Positions 21,944 through 33,518 of a stretch of DNA of 64,000 nt are shown piece after piece; positions within the stretch are counted from its first letter, which is position 1; each line of letters starts with the position of its first letter. This DNA is from Campanula takesimana (Eukaryota; Streptophyta; Magnoliopsida; Asterales; Campanulaceae). The notes under the pieces are model-generated. The model searched no databases, was not told the DNA's origin, and worked only from the letters and a program-made list of their open reading frames with translations. The stretch lies in assembly GCA_026119855.1 (NCBI GenBank), contig JAOWBW010000599.1, positions 682,001 to 746,000 of the forward strand. Direction: 5' to 3'. Position numbers and translations under genes: made by a program.

Positions 21944-24900
21944 ATGAGTGTCTTATGCAGGTACTCGGTAATCATGGTCGGGTCTGATAATGAACAGGGT
22001 GGACCTGCCGAACAGGGAAATGCAAGGGAAGAAGCCCTAGCAATGTTTCAAGGGATATTTGAGGCGGCATTGAAAACCATGAATGATAACAATCGTAGAG
22101 AGGCACCATTGGCTCCGATGACTGGACTGGAACAATTTCTGAGGATGAAGCCGACAGAATTTGATGGAGGGTCAGATGTGGCTACAGCGGAAAGGTGGTT
22201 CGAGTCTATGGAAAAGATCTTTGAGGTCTTACAAAGCTCCGATGAGGATAGGGTAAGATTTGCGACTTACAAGCTAGTGGGAGGCGCAGAGTATTGGTGG
22301 AGATCGTTGAAAGCTAGTTGGGAGGAGGCACGGGTACCCCATGTTTGGGAGACATTCAAGAAAAAGTTCAAAGAGCATTTCATTCCTAAGGTGGACCAAG
22401 ATAGGAAGGAATCCGAGTTTCTTAGCTTGGAACAAAACTTGTTGACGGTGGCCGAGTATGTTGCCAAATTCACGGAATTAGCTCGCTATTGCAATTACAT
22501 GGTTTCGACTGAAGAAAGGAAGACCTCTAGGTTTGTCAAAGGGTTGAAGACCGTGATCAGAACCCAACTCACCTCCCACAAATTCCAAGACCTACAGGAT
22601 GCCATTGATCGTGCCTACCAGGTGGAGCAGGACATTGTAGAGCATAAAAAGAGAACGGAATCAACAAGTGTAGCGAAACAAGGAGGTCAAGGGAAGCCAC
22701 AACCTCATCGTGGTGACTCTAGAGGAGCTCAGAACATGTATTCACTTTTCAGGGGAACTTCTCAAGGGCAACAGGGCAACAGGAATCAAGGTAACACTTC
22801 GGGGAGTCAGAATAATCGGGTTTGCAATTATTGTCAAAAGGGAGGACACTCCGAGGAGAAGTGTTGGAAAAAGCAAGGAAAGTGCTTGAATTACGGCCAG
22901 TTGGGTCACTTTCAATATCATTGTCCTAAACCGAAGAATCAGTCAGTTGGTAGTGGTACCGGGTCGTCTTCGGGTCAGAAGAGGGATGCCTCGGGCAAGC
23001 CCAAGGTACAAGGTCGTGTTTTCGCCATCAACCAACAACAGGCTTCGAATGCTTCTAACGTGATTGGAGGTATTATTTCTATGTCTAATAGGAGGGCACG
23101 TGCACTAATAGACCCCGGTTCTTCGCATTCTTATGTGTCTGTGCATTTTGCATCTCAGTTGTCTTCCTTGCCTGAGTTTCTACCTTTTGTGTTAGAAGTG
23201 TCTACCCCTATGGGTAAGAGTTTGGTGACCGATAAGGTATTGCGTGACTGTGATGTGCATATACGTGAGCATGTTTTACTTGCTGATTTGATTATATTGC
23301 CATTGCAAGATTTTGATATCATTTTGGGTATGGATTGGTTGAGTCGATACCATGCTACTGTTGATTGTTTTAAAAAGATGGTTACTTTTTCTGCTCCTAA
23401 TGCCCCTGAATTTTCTTTTGAGGCGATTCCTTTGAGTAAAAAGGTTCATGTTATTTCGTATATGAAGACTAGAAAGTTGTTGAACCGTGGTTGTGTTGGG
23501 TTTCTGGCCAGTGTTCTGGATACTACGAAAAAGGTTTCTAGTGTGGAAGAGGTAAATATTGTTAGGGAGTTTCCGGATGTGTTTTCTACGGAGTACTCTA
23601 TGCCTCCTGATAGAGAGATCGAATTTTGTATAGACTTGCTTCCAAGTACAACTCCTATATCGGCGGCACCTTATAGAATGGCTCCAGCCGAATTGAAAGA
23701 ATTGAAGGAGCAGTTGCAAGAGTTACTTGATCGTGGGTTTATCCGCCCTAGTGTGTCACCGTGGGGAGCTCCGGTATTGTTTGTCAAGAAGAGAGATGGA
23801 TCTTTGAGGCTGTGTATCGATTACAGGAAGCTAAATCAGGTAACCATAAAGAATAAATATCCTCTTCCCCATATTGATGACTTGTTTGATCAGCTTCAGG
23901 GGTCGGTTGTCTTTTCGAAGCTTGATTTGAGGAGTGGCTATCACCAGTTGAAAATTCGTTCGGAAGACGTTCCCAAGACTGCTTTCCGTAGTAGGTATGG
24001 GCACTATGAATTCCTTGTTATGCCTTTCGGGTTAACGAACGCTCCTGCGGTATTTATGGATATGATGAATCGGGTTTTTAAGCCGTATCTTGATACTTTC
24101 GTGGTGGTGTTTATCGATGACATTCTAGTTTATTCGAAGTCTCGGGAGGAGCACGAACAACATTTGCGAATGGTCTTATCTATTCTTCGGGAGAAGAAAT
24201 TGTTTGCGAACTTCAGTAAGTGTGCCTTTTGGCTCGAGGAAGTTTCTTTTCTGGGGCACGTGGTTTCTAATGGAGGGATATCCGTAGATCCTTCAAAGAT
24301 TGAAGCTATTGTGGATTGGAAGAGGCCGGAATCAGTTACGGAGATTCGGAGTTTCTTGGGCTTAGCCGGGTACTATAGAAGATTTATTGAGGGATTTTCC
24401 AAAATTGCTACCCCGTTGACTCAGTTGACCAGAAAGAACGTGCCGTTTGTGTGGGAAGAAAAATGTCAATTGAGTTTCGATGAGTTGAAAAGGAGGTTGA
24501 CCACCGCTCCTATACTTGTGTTACCAAATGGGAAAGATGAATTGGTTATTTTTAGTGATGCTTCTAAAGAAGGCCTCGGTTGCGTTTTAATGCAAAATGG
24601 GAAAGTGATTGCGTATGCTTCAAGGAAGTTGACTCCGAGTGAGCAGAATTATCCTACCCATGACATGGAACTTGCGGCTATTGTCTTTGCGTTGCACAAG
24701 TGGAAGCATTATTTATATGGGGCAAAGTTTGAGATTTTTACCGATTACCAAAGTCTGAAGTATCTCTTCTCGCAAAAGGAGTTGAACAATAGACAGCGCA
24801 GATGGATGGAATTGTTGAAGGATTTTGATTGCACCATTTCTTATCATCCGGGTAAAGCAAATGTGGTCGCTGATGCCATTAGTCGGAAATCCTATGTAGC

Positions 24901-26449
24901 TTCATTGATGGTGCGTGAATGGAAAATGTTGGAAGATGTTCGAGATTGGGATCCTTATGAGTCCAAGCATGGGGCTATCTTTGCGAACATTAGGGTATTA
25001 CCTGCCTTTATCCAACAAATTAAGGATGCTCAGAAGGATGATCCGGAGTTGATGAAGATTTCGAGTAAGATTGGGGACAAAAAGTTTGAAGAGTTTTCTC
25101 TTAGTTCTGAAGGGGTTTTGAGTTATAGAGGTCGTTTGTGTGTTCCCAATGTGGGAGGAGTAAAGCGCCAAGTTCTGGATGAGGGCCACAAGTCGAAGTA
25201 TACTATTCACCCCGGGAGTACCAAAATGTATCGGGATTTGAAAAAGCATTTCTGGTGGAGTGGCATGAAGCGGGAAATAGCGGATTACGTATCGAAGTGT
25301 TTGACTTGCCAACAGGTTAAAGCGGAGCATCAAAGACCCGCGGGGTTACTTCAACCTCTTGAGATACCGGAATGGAAATGGGAACATGTGACGATGGACT
25401 TTGTGTCCGGATTACCGCGTACGAGGAGGAGGCACGATGCCGTTTGGGTGGTTGTTGACAGATTGACGAAGTCTTCTCATTTTCTACCCATCGAGATTAG
25501 CTATTCAATGGAAAGGCTTGCGACTTTGTATATCAACGAGATCGTGAGATTGCATGGGGTTCCAGTTAGTATTGTTTCTGATCGGGATCCTAGATTTACA
25601 TCTCGGTTTTGGCAGGCGTTTCAGAAGGCTTTGGGTTCTGAATTGAGGTTTAGCACAGCTTTTCATCCACAAACCGATGGTCAATCGGAGAGAACGATTC
25701 AGATTCTTGAAGACATGTTACGGGCTTGTTCGATCGACTTCGATGATTCTTGGGATACTCATTTACCTTTAGTGGAGTTTGCTTATAACAACAATTTTCA
25801 ATCGAGTATCGAGATGGCTCCTTACGAAGCTTTGTATGGTAGGAAGTGTCGGTCTCCTATTTGTTGGGATGAAGTCGGGGAAGCTAAGATTTGGGGTGTC
25901 GATTTGGTTAATGATTCGGTAGAAAAGGTAAAGCTTATTCGAAATCGTCTAATCACCGCTCAAAGTAGAGATAAGAACTATGCCGACCACCGGAGGCGAG
26001 ATCTCGAGTTTCAGTCGGGTGACTTCGTGTTTTTGAAAGTCTCTCCGAAGGTGGGAATCCGAAGGTTTGGTAAGAAGGGAAAGCTTGCTCCAAGGTTTAT
26101 TGGGCCTTTCGAGATATTAGATAGAGTTGGGAATCTTGCTTATCGTCTTGCGTTACCGCCTTCTTTGGGCCGATTTCATAATGTATTTCATGTTTCAGCG
26201 CTTCGTAAATATGTGTATGATCCGTCTCATGTGTTGTCAGAAGTACCGGAAGATATTGAACCGAATATGTCTTATGAGGAGAAACCAATTCGAGTGATTG
26301 ATACCAAGGTGCAAGAGTTGAGAAACAAGAGCATTGCCCTAGTTAGAGTGGTATGGAGGAATCACGAAGTTGAGGAGTCGACTTGGGAATTGCGGGATGA
26401 GATGGAACGGAAATATCCGTGGTTGTTCGAAAATCCTGGTAAGTGTTAA
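21944..26449 (+). CDS. Ty3/Tekay gag-pol polyprotein
   Basis: The frame encodes 1501 residues without interruption. The first ATG is at 21944, but an in-frame ATG at 21974 (MVGSDNEQ) looks like the better family start. Order: gag core (about 60-250), zinc knuckle CX2CX4HX4C at 294, a second knuckle at 314 whose second Cys is Tyr317, aspartic protease with D390-P-G, reverse transcriptase (about 560-800) with FIDD at 723-726, RNase H (FSDAS, D872), integrase zinc finger (about 1082-1125), catalytic D1152, D1213 and E1249 (35 residues between the last two), and a chromodomain-like end (about 1446-1497). The protein makes virus-like particles, copies its RNA and integrates the cDNA. It has every expected domain. 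The only odd residue is the altered second knuckle. Expression cannot be judged from sequence. Confidence 0.95.
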   Translation: MSVLCRYSVIMVGSDNEQGGPAEQGNAREEALAMFQGIFEAALKTMNDNNRREAPLAPMTGLEQFLRMKPTEFDGGSDVATAERWFESMEKIFEVLQSSDEDRVRFATYKLVGGAEYWWRSLKASWEEARVPHVWETFKKKFKEHFIPKVDQDRKESEFLSLEQNLLTVAEYVAKFTELARYCNYMVSTEERKTSRFVKGLKTVIRTQLTSHKFQDLQDAIDRAYQVEQDIVEHKKRTESTSVAKQGGQGKPQPHRGDSRGAQNMYSLFRGTSQGQQGNRNQGNTSGSQNNRVCNYCQKGGHSEEKCWKKQGKCLNYGQLGHFQYHCPKPKNQSVGSGTGSSSGQKRDASGKPKVQGRVFAINQQQASNASNVIGGIISMSNRRARALIDPGSSHSYVSVHFASQLSSLPEFLPFVLEVSTPMGKSLVTDKVLRDCDVHIREHVLLADLIILPLQDFDIILGMDWLSRYHATVDCFKKMVTFSAPNAPEFSFEAIPLSKKVHVISYMKTRKLLNRGCVGFLASVLDTTKKVSSVEEVNIVREFPDVFSTEYSMPPDREIEFCIDLLPSTTPISAAPYRMAPAELKELKEQLQELLDRGFIRPSVSPWGAPVLFVKKRDGSLRLCIDYRKLNQVTIKNKYPLPHIDDLFDQLQGSVVFSKLDLRSGYHQLKIRSEDVPKTAFRSRYGHYEFLVMPFGLTNAPAVFMDMMNRVFKPYLDTFVVVFIDDILVYSKSREEHEQHLRMVLSILREKKLFANFSKCAFWLEEVSFLGHVVSNGGISVDPSKIEAIVDWKRPESVTEIRSFLGLAGYYRRFIEGFSKIATPLTQLTRKNVPFVWEEKCQLSFDELKRRLTTAPILVLPNGKDELVIFSDASKEGLGCVLMQNGKVIAYASRKLTPSEQNYPTHDMELAAIVFALHKWKHYLYGAKFEIFTDYQSLKYLFSQKELNNRQRRWMELLKDFDCTISYHPGKANVVADAISRKSYVASLMVREWKMLEDVRDWDPYESKHGAIFANIRVLPAFIQQIKDAQKDDPELMKISSKIGDKKFEEFSLSSEGVLSYRGRLCVPNVGGVKRQVLDEGHKSKYTIHPGSTKMYRDLKKHFWWSGMKREIADYVSKCLTCQQVKAEHQRPAGLLQPLEIPEWKWEHVTMDFVSGLPRTRRRHDAVWVVVDRLTKSSHFLPIEISYSMERLATLYINEIVRLHGVPVSIVSDRDPRFTSRFWQAFQKALGSELRFSTAFHPQTDGQSERTIQILEDMLRACSIDFDDSWDTHLPLVEFAYNNNFQSSIEMAPYEALYGRKCRSPICWDEVGEAKIWGVDLVNDSVEKVKLIRNRLITAQSRDKNYADHRRRDLEFQSGDFVFLKVSPKVGIRRFGKKGKLAPRFIGPFEILDRVGNLAYRLALPPSLGRFHNVFHVSALRKYVYDPSHVLSEVPEDIEPNMSYEEKPIRVIDTKVQELRNKSIALVRVVWRNHEVEESTWELRDEMERKYPWLFENPGKC

Positions 26450-26470
26450 AATTCGGGTCGAATTTTTCTT

Positions 26471-26484
26471 TAAGGGGGAGTGAA
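26471..26484 (+). promoter_or_regulatory. Polypurine tract
   Basis: TAAGGGGGAGTGAA lies directly before the 3' LTR. It serves as the plus-strand primer. Confidence 0.9.
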
Positions 26485-28770
26485 TGTCACGACCCGAAAC
26501 CCCGTCTCTATTTTTTAGTATAAATAATTATTTATTTGTTTGTTTACTTGCTTAACTGTTCATTTAAGTAATTATTTAATTAAAAGTTTAGGTGTGCATT
26601 TTGTGTGTTATAATACTTTATGCCTAGCATTTAATTGATTTTGTGCTAGTATAGAATTGTTGGGTCTTAATTGGTAGTAGGAAGTATTAGTTTTTGGTGT
26701 AAGTAGTAGTGGAGGGGGCTGAGTGTAAGTTTTTGAATTATTCACCTTCTCCCTCACCTCACCTTACCTCCCTCCCTCAATCACTCCTCATTCTCAGAAA
26801 TTTCTCTCTCTCTCCTTGGGCATTGAAGGTAAAACTCTCTTCTTCCTTCTCTCTTCATTTCATTCATCTTCCCACCATTTCCTCTCATTGTTCGTGTTGT
26901 ACCAAATGTCTAGATCGTCGCTAGGTTCGTGGGAAGCTCATTAGAAGTTGATTTGGTTGAGTTTGGATTCCTTTGAGGTAAGTTACTAAGCCCCCCTTTA
27001 GCTTAAAATTGGTCATTTATGTTTTGTGTGAACATTGGATGATGAATTAATGCTTAGTTGTGAACTTAAATGTTGATTTGTACCTTTGATCATCTTTTGT
27101 GAATTTTGGGAAATGTTGAGCTTTAAACCTTGAATTGGGTCCTTAGTTGATGTTGTTTGAGTTCTTGTAGACTTCTATGTCATGTTGGGTACTTGTGTAT
27201 GCAAATAGAAAGGTTGAATTAGTGGGGTGTAAAGTTGGGTTGATTTGGGTAAGAACTTTGGGGAAGAACCCATGAGTTTCTGCAGATTTCTCTGTGCGTC
27301 GAAGGAGGCGCGCGCTTCCTCTGGAATGAGGCGCGCGCACCCTCAATCTTTCTTTTGGCTATGTCCTTCTGGTCTAAGGAGGCGTGCGCATCCCCTTTGG
27401 GAAGGCGTGCGCATCCGCGCTTCCCATTTGATTAAGGTTCCTTCTGATATCAGGAGGCGTGCGCACCCCCTTGGTATGAGGCGCGCGCTTCCCCTCCCCT
27501 GTTCTGATAATTTCTCGTTTCTCGTTCAATCTTCGGTAAGTCATAACTTCCTCACCCGGACTCCGTTTTAGTTGTGTAAGCTATCGTTTTAAAGCTCCTT
27601 TTGAGTACTCCGAGATGAGCGGGTTTATTAAATGAAATGTCTAAGTATTGGTTGGGAGTGTTGGTTTGGGTCCGTTTGTGATCATGTTTGTAATGTGTTA
27701 AGGTGTGTAACCACTGTGCTCTTTTTGAGTAACTTCAAGTGTGATGTTGTATTGATTGATCTCTTCATGAGAATTAGTTTGAATCCTTTGTGATGAATTT
27801 GGCTTGGTTCCCTACTTTGGAATCAATGCCCCGTTGTTGTTTCAAGCAAGTATTTATTACTATGTGCTTGTATAGAGTCCAGCTGGCATTGTTGTGTTTG
27901 TTTTGGGCAGTGATGTATATTATAATGGCACGAGCCGAGTCCAGTATAATGTACTTCACTGGTAACCCAGTTTCCCCATGTTCAGTGGCCTTGAGTGGGA
28001 TGCCCCTTCCCGTGATCGTGGTTGGGAAGAGCTAGCTCTTATGGTGAGTATTCTAGCTATTGGCTTGGGGGTATGACTTTGTGTTATTTCCCCCACTACT
28101 GGTTGTTGTTGTTACTTGGTTCCGGAACCGGCTTCAGCTCGTTCATGCTGCTCAACGGACTCTTCTCAAAGGATGGTGTTCCGTTTATAGAACCTTGGCT
28201 CAGTATCCACTTATGAGTGTTTATTTCCGCATTATGTGTTATGTGATGAGTGGACTGTATCTTTTGTGTTATATGCATATGTGAATGCCTATTAATTGCT
28301 CCTGTGTGATTATCATGTTGGCATGAAATGTAGTTGCATATTAGTAGCTTACTGAGATTTTATCTCACCCCTTATTTGTTTACTGTTTTAGATAAGGGCG
28401 TGCATCTGGGATATGTCACTTATCACAAGGGAGGCGTCGAGGTGGTAATTTCTTTTGGGGTATGTTTGTAAAGGCTACATTATGTAAATGTATAACCTTA
28501 ATGGGTAGTGTATCCGTGACTTGATCTTGTAACACCTATTTTGGATAATGTTGGTGTTCACTCTTTTGTATAAGTTAATGTAGGCCTTCGCGCCAAGTAT
28601 TTTAGTTGTGAAAGTTATTTGAAAGTTAAGTGGAGGTTTTGCACTCCAAAGTGGATTTCGTTTATCTTTATGATAGTTTTCGAAAAGTTTTTGTTAAATG
28701 TGATTTATGACGTCTTCCGTGCGCGTCCCGAGCGTGGGGCCATGTAGGACCACGGGTACGGGGCGCGACA
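26485..28770 (+). repeat. 3' LTR of the Tekay-type element
   Basis: 2286 bp, matching the 5' LTR with a constant offset of 6907. Differences seen include TGTCACG for TGTCACA at the start and two adjacent changes near the end. Confidence 0.95.
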
Positions 28771-28775
28771 TATGA

Positions 28776-29220
28776 CACATTCCAAGGCCTGTCAAACATC
28801 ATTGACAAGACGAAAAAGTTCAAAGTAATTTAGGTGTTGAATGTTGCATGCCAATTTTTCGTCTAAATGATAATATAAAAATAATAGTTCAGACCTTAAA
28901 ATGAAAAAATAAATAAATCTTTAGACCATCAAGTGGTACAACATTCAAACTTTAAGGTAGTATAATGAGATTAACTCTTAAAAAAATCATTTAATTTACT
29001 GTATTTGTAATTAGTGATAAAAATTCCAATATTAAAGTATCGCCTATTTAAATTATTTCTTCGTGTACCTCGTGGGGAATATTTGAGCATTAGATTAGTG
29101 ATACCTCAAGATATCACAAAGTCCTTAAGGTAAAAAGTGACACGCAAAAAGTGTGGAATGATTACTCGTTATATAATAAATGTTGTAGTCAAATTATTAA
29201 AATTTTAAATATTAATGTGA
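28776..29220. other. Non-coding AT-rich stretch
   Basis: It continues the sequence interrupted by the Tekay-type insertion. Nothing else was recognised. Confidence 0.5.
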
Positions 29221-29229
29221 TTTATCAAT

Positions 29230-30003
29230 GAGGTGGTCTCCCATAAAAACAAGGAGATTCGTCTCATCTATGAGACGGGTCGACCCATGACCCATGGGCA
29301 GCCTCTCATAGGCTTTTTTTTTTTTTTTTTTTTGAGTTTTTATATTACTACATCTGTCCCTAAATGAGTGTCCAAATTCCATTTTAAGGTACATCTGAAA
29401 ATGTCAACTTTTTGTACACTTTGGTGGCAAAGATTCATATATAATCTTGTAATCTCCTTTCCAAACATTTAGTTTTGCACGTATAAAGAGACCGGTGAAA
29501 TTTTTTTCGAAAAAAAACATTTAGGGACAAAGTTATGCTAAAAAAAGACACTCATTTTGGGACAAAAATTTCTTGAAAATGGACACTCATTTAGGGACAG
29601 AGGGAGTATTTTTTTGGCTTTTCCGTCGTTTACCAAAAGTAATAGTTACCATAACTTAATGTAATGACTGTATACATATAAAGTAACATTGTTCATAAGT
29701 AAACGTAACACCTATTACATTTTAGTATAAATGATAATTACATTTAGATATTGTTACTTTATATGTATACAGTCATTACATTAAGTTATAGTAACTATTA
29801 CTTTTGACAAACTGAAAAAAACCAAAAAAATAATAATATAAAAATAAAAAAAAAGCAAATTTTTTTTTGACCTATGAGAGGTTGCCACATGGCAGGGTCG
29901 CCCCCATGGGTCCTGGAGCCGGTTCGTGGGCCGGGTCGGGCGGGTAAAAAAACCCGTCTCATGGATGAGACGGGTTGTGCATGTTCGCACAAGAGTGTTT
30001 GTC
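29230..30003. mobile_element. Mutator-like foldback element with CGTCTCAT hairpins
   Basis: An exact 9-bp duplication TTTATCAAT flanks it (29221-29229 and 30004-30012). Both ends carry the CGTCTCAT/ATGAGACG hairpin, followed by inner inverted arms with AAAAGTAATAGTTACCATAA and a GTTAC-rich core. A Stowaway MITE (29348-29606) is nested in it. Without that insertion the element is about 513 bp, roughly half its relatives, so it has an internal deletion. Confidence 0.85.
29348..29606. mobile_element. Stowaway MITE nested in the Mutator-like element
   Basis: Ends CTACATCTGTCCCTAAATG / CATTTAGGGACAGAGGGAG with TA on both sides (29346-29347 and 29607-29608). Same family as 18455-18712. Confidence 0.85.
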
Positions 30004-30108
30004 TTTATCAATTCGATATTCAAAAAATAAATATTTATGCCTCCTATCACTGGACGGAAGGAACTTGTAGTTCTCATGAATATTATTTACGTTATTATTT
30101 CCCTTACC

Positions 30109-30286
30109 GGGCAATGCTAGGCTTACAAAAGATGGCTACAAAATGAAAGATACAAGACGTGGTGATGATATTTCATTGGCTACATCGATAGTGGACCCGA
30201 CACACTCTAATTAAAAACACCAATACAATTATGACACCTCATTTTGTAAGCCACATTTTGTAGCTATCTTTTGTAACTTTATTATT
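30109..30286. mobile_element. 178-bp relative of the 182-bp Mutator MITE
   Basis: The start GGGCAATGCTAGG and internal block CACACTCTAATTAAAAACAC are shared with the 182-bp family, but the arms read TTACAAAAGATRGCTACAAA instead of CACAAAA...GTCACAAA. The exact 9-bp duplication is TCCCTTACC (30100-30108 and 30287-30295). Confidence 0.75.
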
Positions 30287-30550
30287 TCCCTTACCCATAA
30301 TATAGTAAAGTATGATTTATAGTTTTTCATCCAAGTTTTTTTTTTCCCCAAGTTTACTGACATTAGTTTGGATTTTATAATGATATTAATTCTCTCTCTT
30401 ACATAGTAAATGTCATAAGTTTAATAAAAAATGGTGAAAAATAATTTGGTTATCTCCAAAAAGGATTATTTATGCTTGATTAAAAAATACTAGCAATAAT
30501 ATATGTTAATTAGAATTCTGTTGATAATGATAAATTGTTGAGGAAGTCTT

Positions 30551-30666
30551 GTGTGAGATGGTCTCACACACGAGACGGATTTCGATGAGCGATGAAATAA
30601 GCTTTCCCCCGCCCCGCCTATAACTCTGTCAACGAGACCCGTCTCATGTGTGAGACCGTCTCACAT
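30551..30666. mobile_element. Short foldback MITE with GAGACGG motifs
   Basis: Arms GTGTGAGATGGTCTCACACA and, reversed, ATGTGAGACGGTCTCACACA enclose about 55 bp. Each arm itself can form a hairpin. It shares the GTCTCA/TGAGAC words with the larger Mutator-like foldbacks but no target duplication is clear. Confidence 0.6.
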
Positions 30667-31544
30667 AAATTTTTGTTTTTAATTGTTTAGATTTTTGTTA
30701 AGTCAAGTTAATAAAAAATCCAAGATGTGGCGATTATTATGGGAGCAAGGGAGAGCATTGTAAAACACTAATCCGTACTCTGCACGGGAAACTAATTTGT
30801 CAAAAATTTAAATATTTTTTTTTATATTTTTATTTAATAAATTAACATAACATTTTGTTCGTAATATGAATATATTTTATATAAATCAAAACGTTTACAC
30901 TCATAAATTCAGGAAAATTGTGCTCAATTTCTCAACTCTTACTTTGCTGCACAAAGTTTGTAGTTATTATGACAATTGAAATTTGAACAATAACATAAAA
31001 ACATATTATTTTTATGAGTTAATTTTTAATTTTTTAGATGACTGAATTAATAAGAATAGCTATTATCTTTGGAAATTAATAATATGACGATTAGAAAACA
31101 TTATTAGCTAAAAATATAAAATTCTATAATGTATATCTAAACTATTAGTAGAATAATATTTTGACTATGTATCAGAAATATAGTTTTCCGATTATAGTTA
31201 ATTAATAGAGTAATCATCATATTAAATAGAAAGTTAGCTATTAATAGTAATTTTATTTTAATAGTAATTTAAACATCTACCTATATAGTAACAATTTGAG
31301 TAACTAATATTTAATTATTACTTAAGCGATTCTAACGTAATAGAAAACTAATGTTTCTAATTATTTTATTATAATCGTTCGATTTAATAAATAGTAAATT
31401 TAATAGTTATCATATACTCCCTCTGTCACATTTTGAACTTCAACAATTTTCATTTTGGTTGTCCAATTTTAAACTTTAAAACCTAAAAATGAAAGTTTTT
31501 TATACTTATTTATTTGTGGGCCCCACATGTCATACTCACAACAA
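30667..31544. other. AT-rich non-coding stretch
   Basis: A half-site CTCCCTCTGTCAC near 31420 may be an isolated Stowaway end. No gene was recognised. Confidence 0.45.
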
Positions 31545-31547
31545 TTA

Positions 31548-32365
31548 GACCATGTACAATGGCTAGTTGTGGGGGGTGGTTGAGAAAACCTCAACTAGTT
31601 GAGGGCCTTCCAATGGTGAGTTGAGAGTGGGAGGGTTGAAGAGGAGAGTTGAGAAAACTCAACTGGGTTGGAGAAATGGGGGAGGGGAACGTGTCAGTGA
31701 GCTGTTGGGGAGGGGAGAGAGTTGACGTGAAATTCACCCTTTTTTCTTGTTCTTTTTTTTTCCTGATTGGGACAGTTGTCTTTGTATTAGTTTTTGTAAT
31801 TTTCAGGACACATTTTTTATCCCAATTATTTGAGCTCAATTATTTTATGGTAATTCATTTTTTTTATAAAAAATTTGTTTTCACCAAAATTCATCATATT
31901 TTTCTCTCTATAAATTGATGTAAGTTTCATTTGATTTGGACACAAAAAAAAACTTATTTTTTCTCCATATAAATTTTTCAATTATACTTCAATAACCCTT
32001 ATTTAAAAAAAAATCAACATATTTTAAGTGTGAAATATTTTTTTAATAATAATTATCATAATTTTTCATATTTATTTATTTATAATTACAAAAAAATAAT
32101 TAAGTGTGAAGTATTTTTTTAATTATAAAGGATAATAATAATAATTATTATTTTACTAATCATAAAAATAAAGATTATAAATAAAATAAAAGTGGTGGGT
32201 ATAGAATGATGAGTTGAGAGGGAGTTGAATTTTACTAAACTAAACATGGTAGGGGGTATAGTTGAAAGGGTAGTTGAGTTATTAGGTGGATGGAGAGAGA
32301 AGATGAGGTAGAGTGAAATTAGGGTAGTTGAATAATTTTGGTAGTTAAGACCATTGTACATGGTC
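31548..32365. mobile_element. PIF/Harbinger-type (Tourist-like) MITE
   Basis: A perfect 15-bp inverted repeat GACCATGTACAATGG is flanked by TTA on both sides (31545-31547 and 32366-32368), the target size and sequence of PIF/Harbinger elements. It is 818 bp with GTTGAG-rich subterminal repeats and no transposase. Its last 35 bp recur at 6020-6054, the left edge of segment B. Confidence 0.85.
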
Positions 32366-33259
32366 TTACCCACTATTTCCTACCTCACTTTCTCTCTCCT
32401 ACCAAACCATCTACACTCACAACACATCACATTTTTCTTAATTCTTGAACTCAAATTTTTTTTGAAGTTTAAATTGGGACAAATGGAGTATAGTAACTTT
32501 TATAATTAATTAATAATATTATTAGTTAATAAGCTAAATGTTAATAGTTGCCTTATATAGTACTCCATCCATCCTCAAATAAATTTAAGTTTGGGGTTTA
32601 AGAATCATTTTGAAAAGATTGATTTTTAGTAGAAAAAAATCATAATTTTTTTGTTAAAGGTATAAAGTTATTTGAATGTAAAATTTAAAAAGATCATTCA
32701 TTTTTAGACAAAACAAGACATTTAATTTGGAACAAAGGGATTAACTATTATGATTAACTAATATAAATAATATTAATGATTAATTTATTTAGTAGTTGTT
32801 ATAATTAAGAAATACTATTAATAGTAATATTTAATATATATAGTAAGTATTATAATTAGCTAATTAGTTTTTCTAACGTGTGCTTTTAAAGCACGTTATA
32901 AGATTTAAATATGCAATGGATCTAAGAAATTATAGCAACTTTACTTAAAAAATCTCAACATATTACTAAAAGTTGCTATAATTACATAGATTCACTACAT
33001 TATTTAAGTTTTATCATGTGCCCTAAGGGCACACGTTAGAAAAACCGTTAACTAATACTATTAATAGTAAAAGTTAACTTATATAGTAACTATTATAGTT
33101 TACTAATACATTTAATAATTAACATATAGTAACTATTATCATTAACTAATACTATTAATTGTAATGGTTAACTTATCGTAACTATTCACTCAAAATAAAC
33201 TTATAATAACTATTATAGTTAACTAATACTATTAATATTAATAGTTAACTTATATAGTA

Positions 33260-33518
33260 CTACCTCTGTCCCTAAATGAGTGTTCAAATTTTATTTTAAG
33301 GGACACTGAAAATCTCAACTTTGGTGTACAATTTGGTAGCAAATATTCATATATAATCTTGTAACCTCTTTCCCAAACATTTAGTTTTGCACGTATAAAG
33401 AAACCGGTGAAAATTTTTTTGAAAAAAAACATTTAGGGACAAAGTTATGTTCAAAAAAGACACTCATTTTGGGACAAAGATTTTTTAAAAATGGACACTC
33501 ATTTAGGGACAGTGGGAG
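33260..33518. mobile_element. Stowaway MITE present only in B'
   Basis: Ends CTACCTCTGTCCCTAAATG / CATTTAGGGACAGTGGGAG with TA on both sides. The B copy has the single uninterrupted TA at 6949-6950, which proves both the insertion and the 2-bp target duplication. Confidence 0.9.

Larger units (their letters stand above)
19578..28770 (+). mobile_element. Complete Ty3 chromovirus, Tekay/Del-type
   Basis: This 9193-bp element has 2286-bp LTRs, a methionine-tRNA primer site, one long gag-pol frame and a polypurine tract. An exact 5-bp duplication TATGA flanks it (19573-19577 and 28771-28775). I count seven LTR differences, about 0.3 percent. With the commonly used grass rate of 1.3e-8 per site per year that gives roughly 0.1 million years. 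The chromodomain-like C-terminus and long LTRs point to the Tekay/Del lineage. It looks recently active. Confidence 0.95.

Noticed and set aside
23111..23119. Protease motif DPG in the Tekay-type polyprotein in place of DTG or DSG
   Set aside because: Not called a lesion: as far as I recall, DPG occurs in other plant chromovirus polyproteins of this type, and the rest of the frame is intact.
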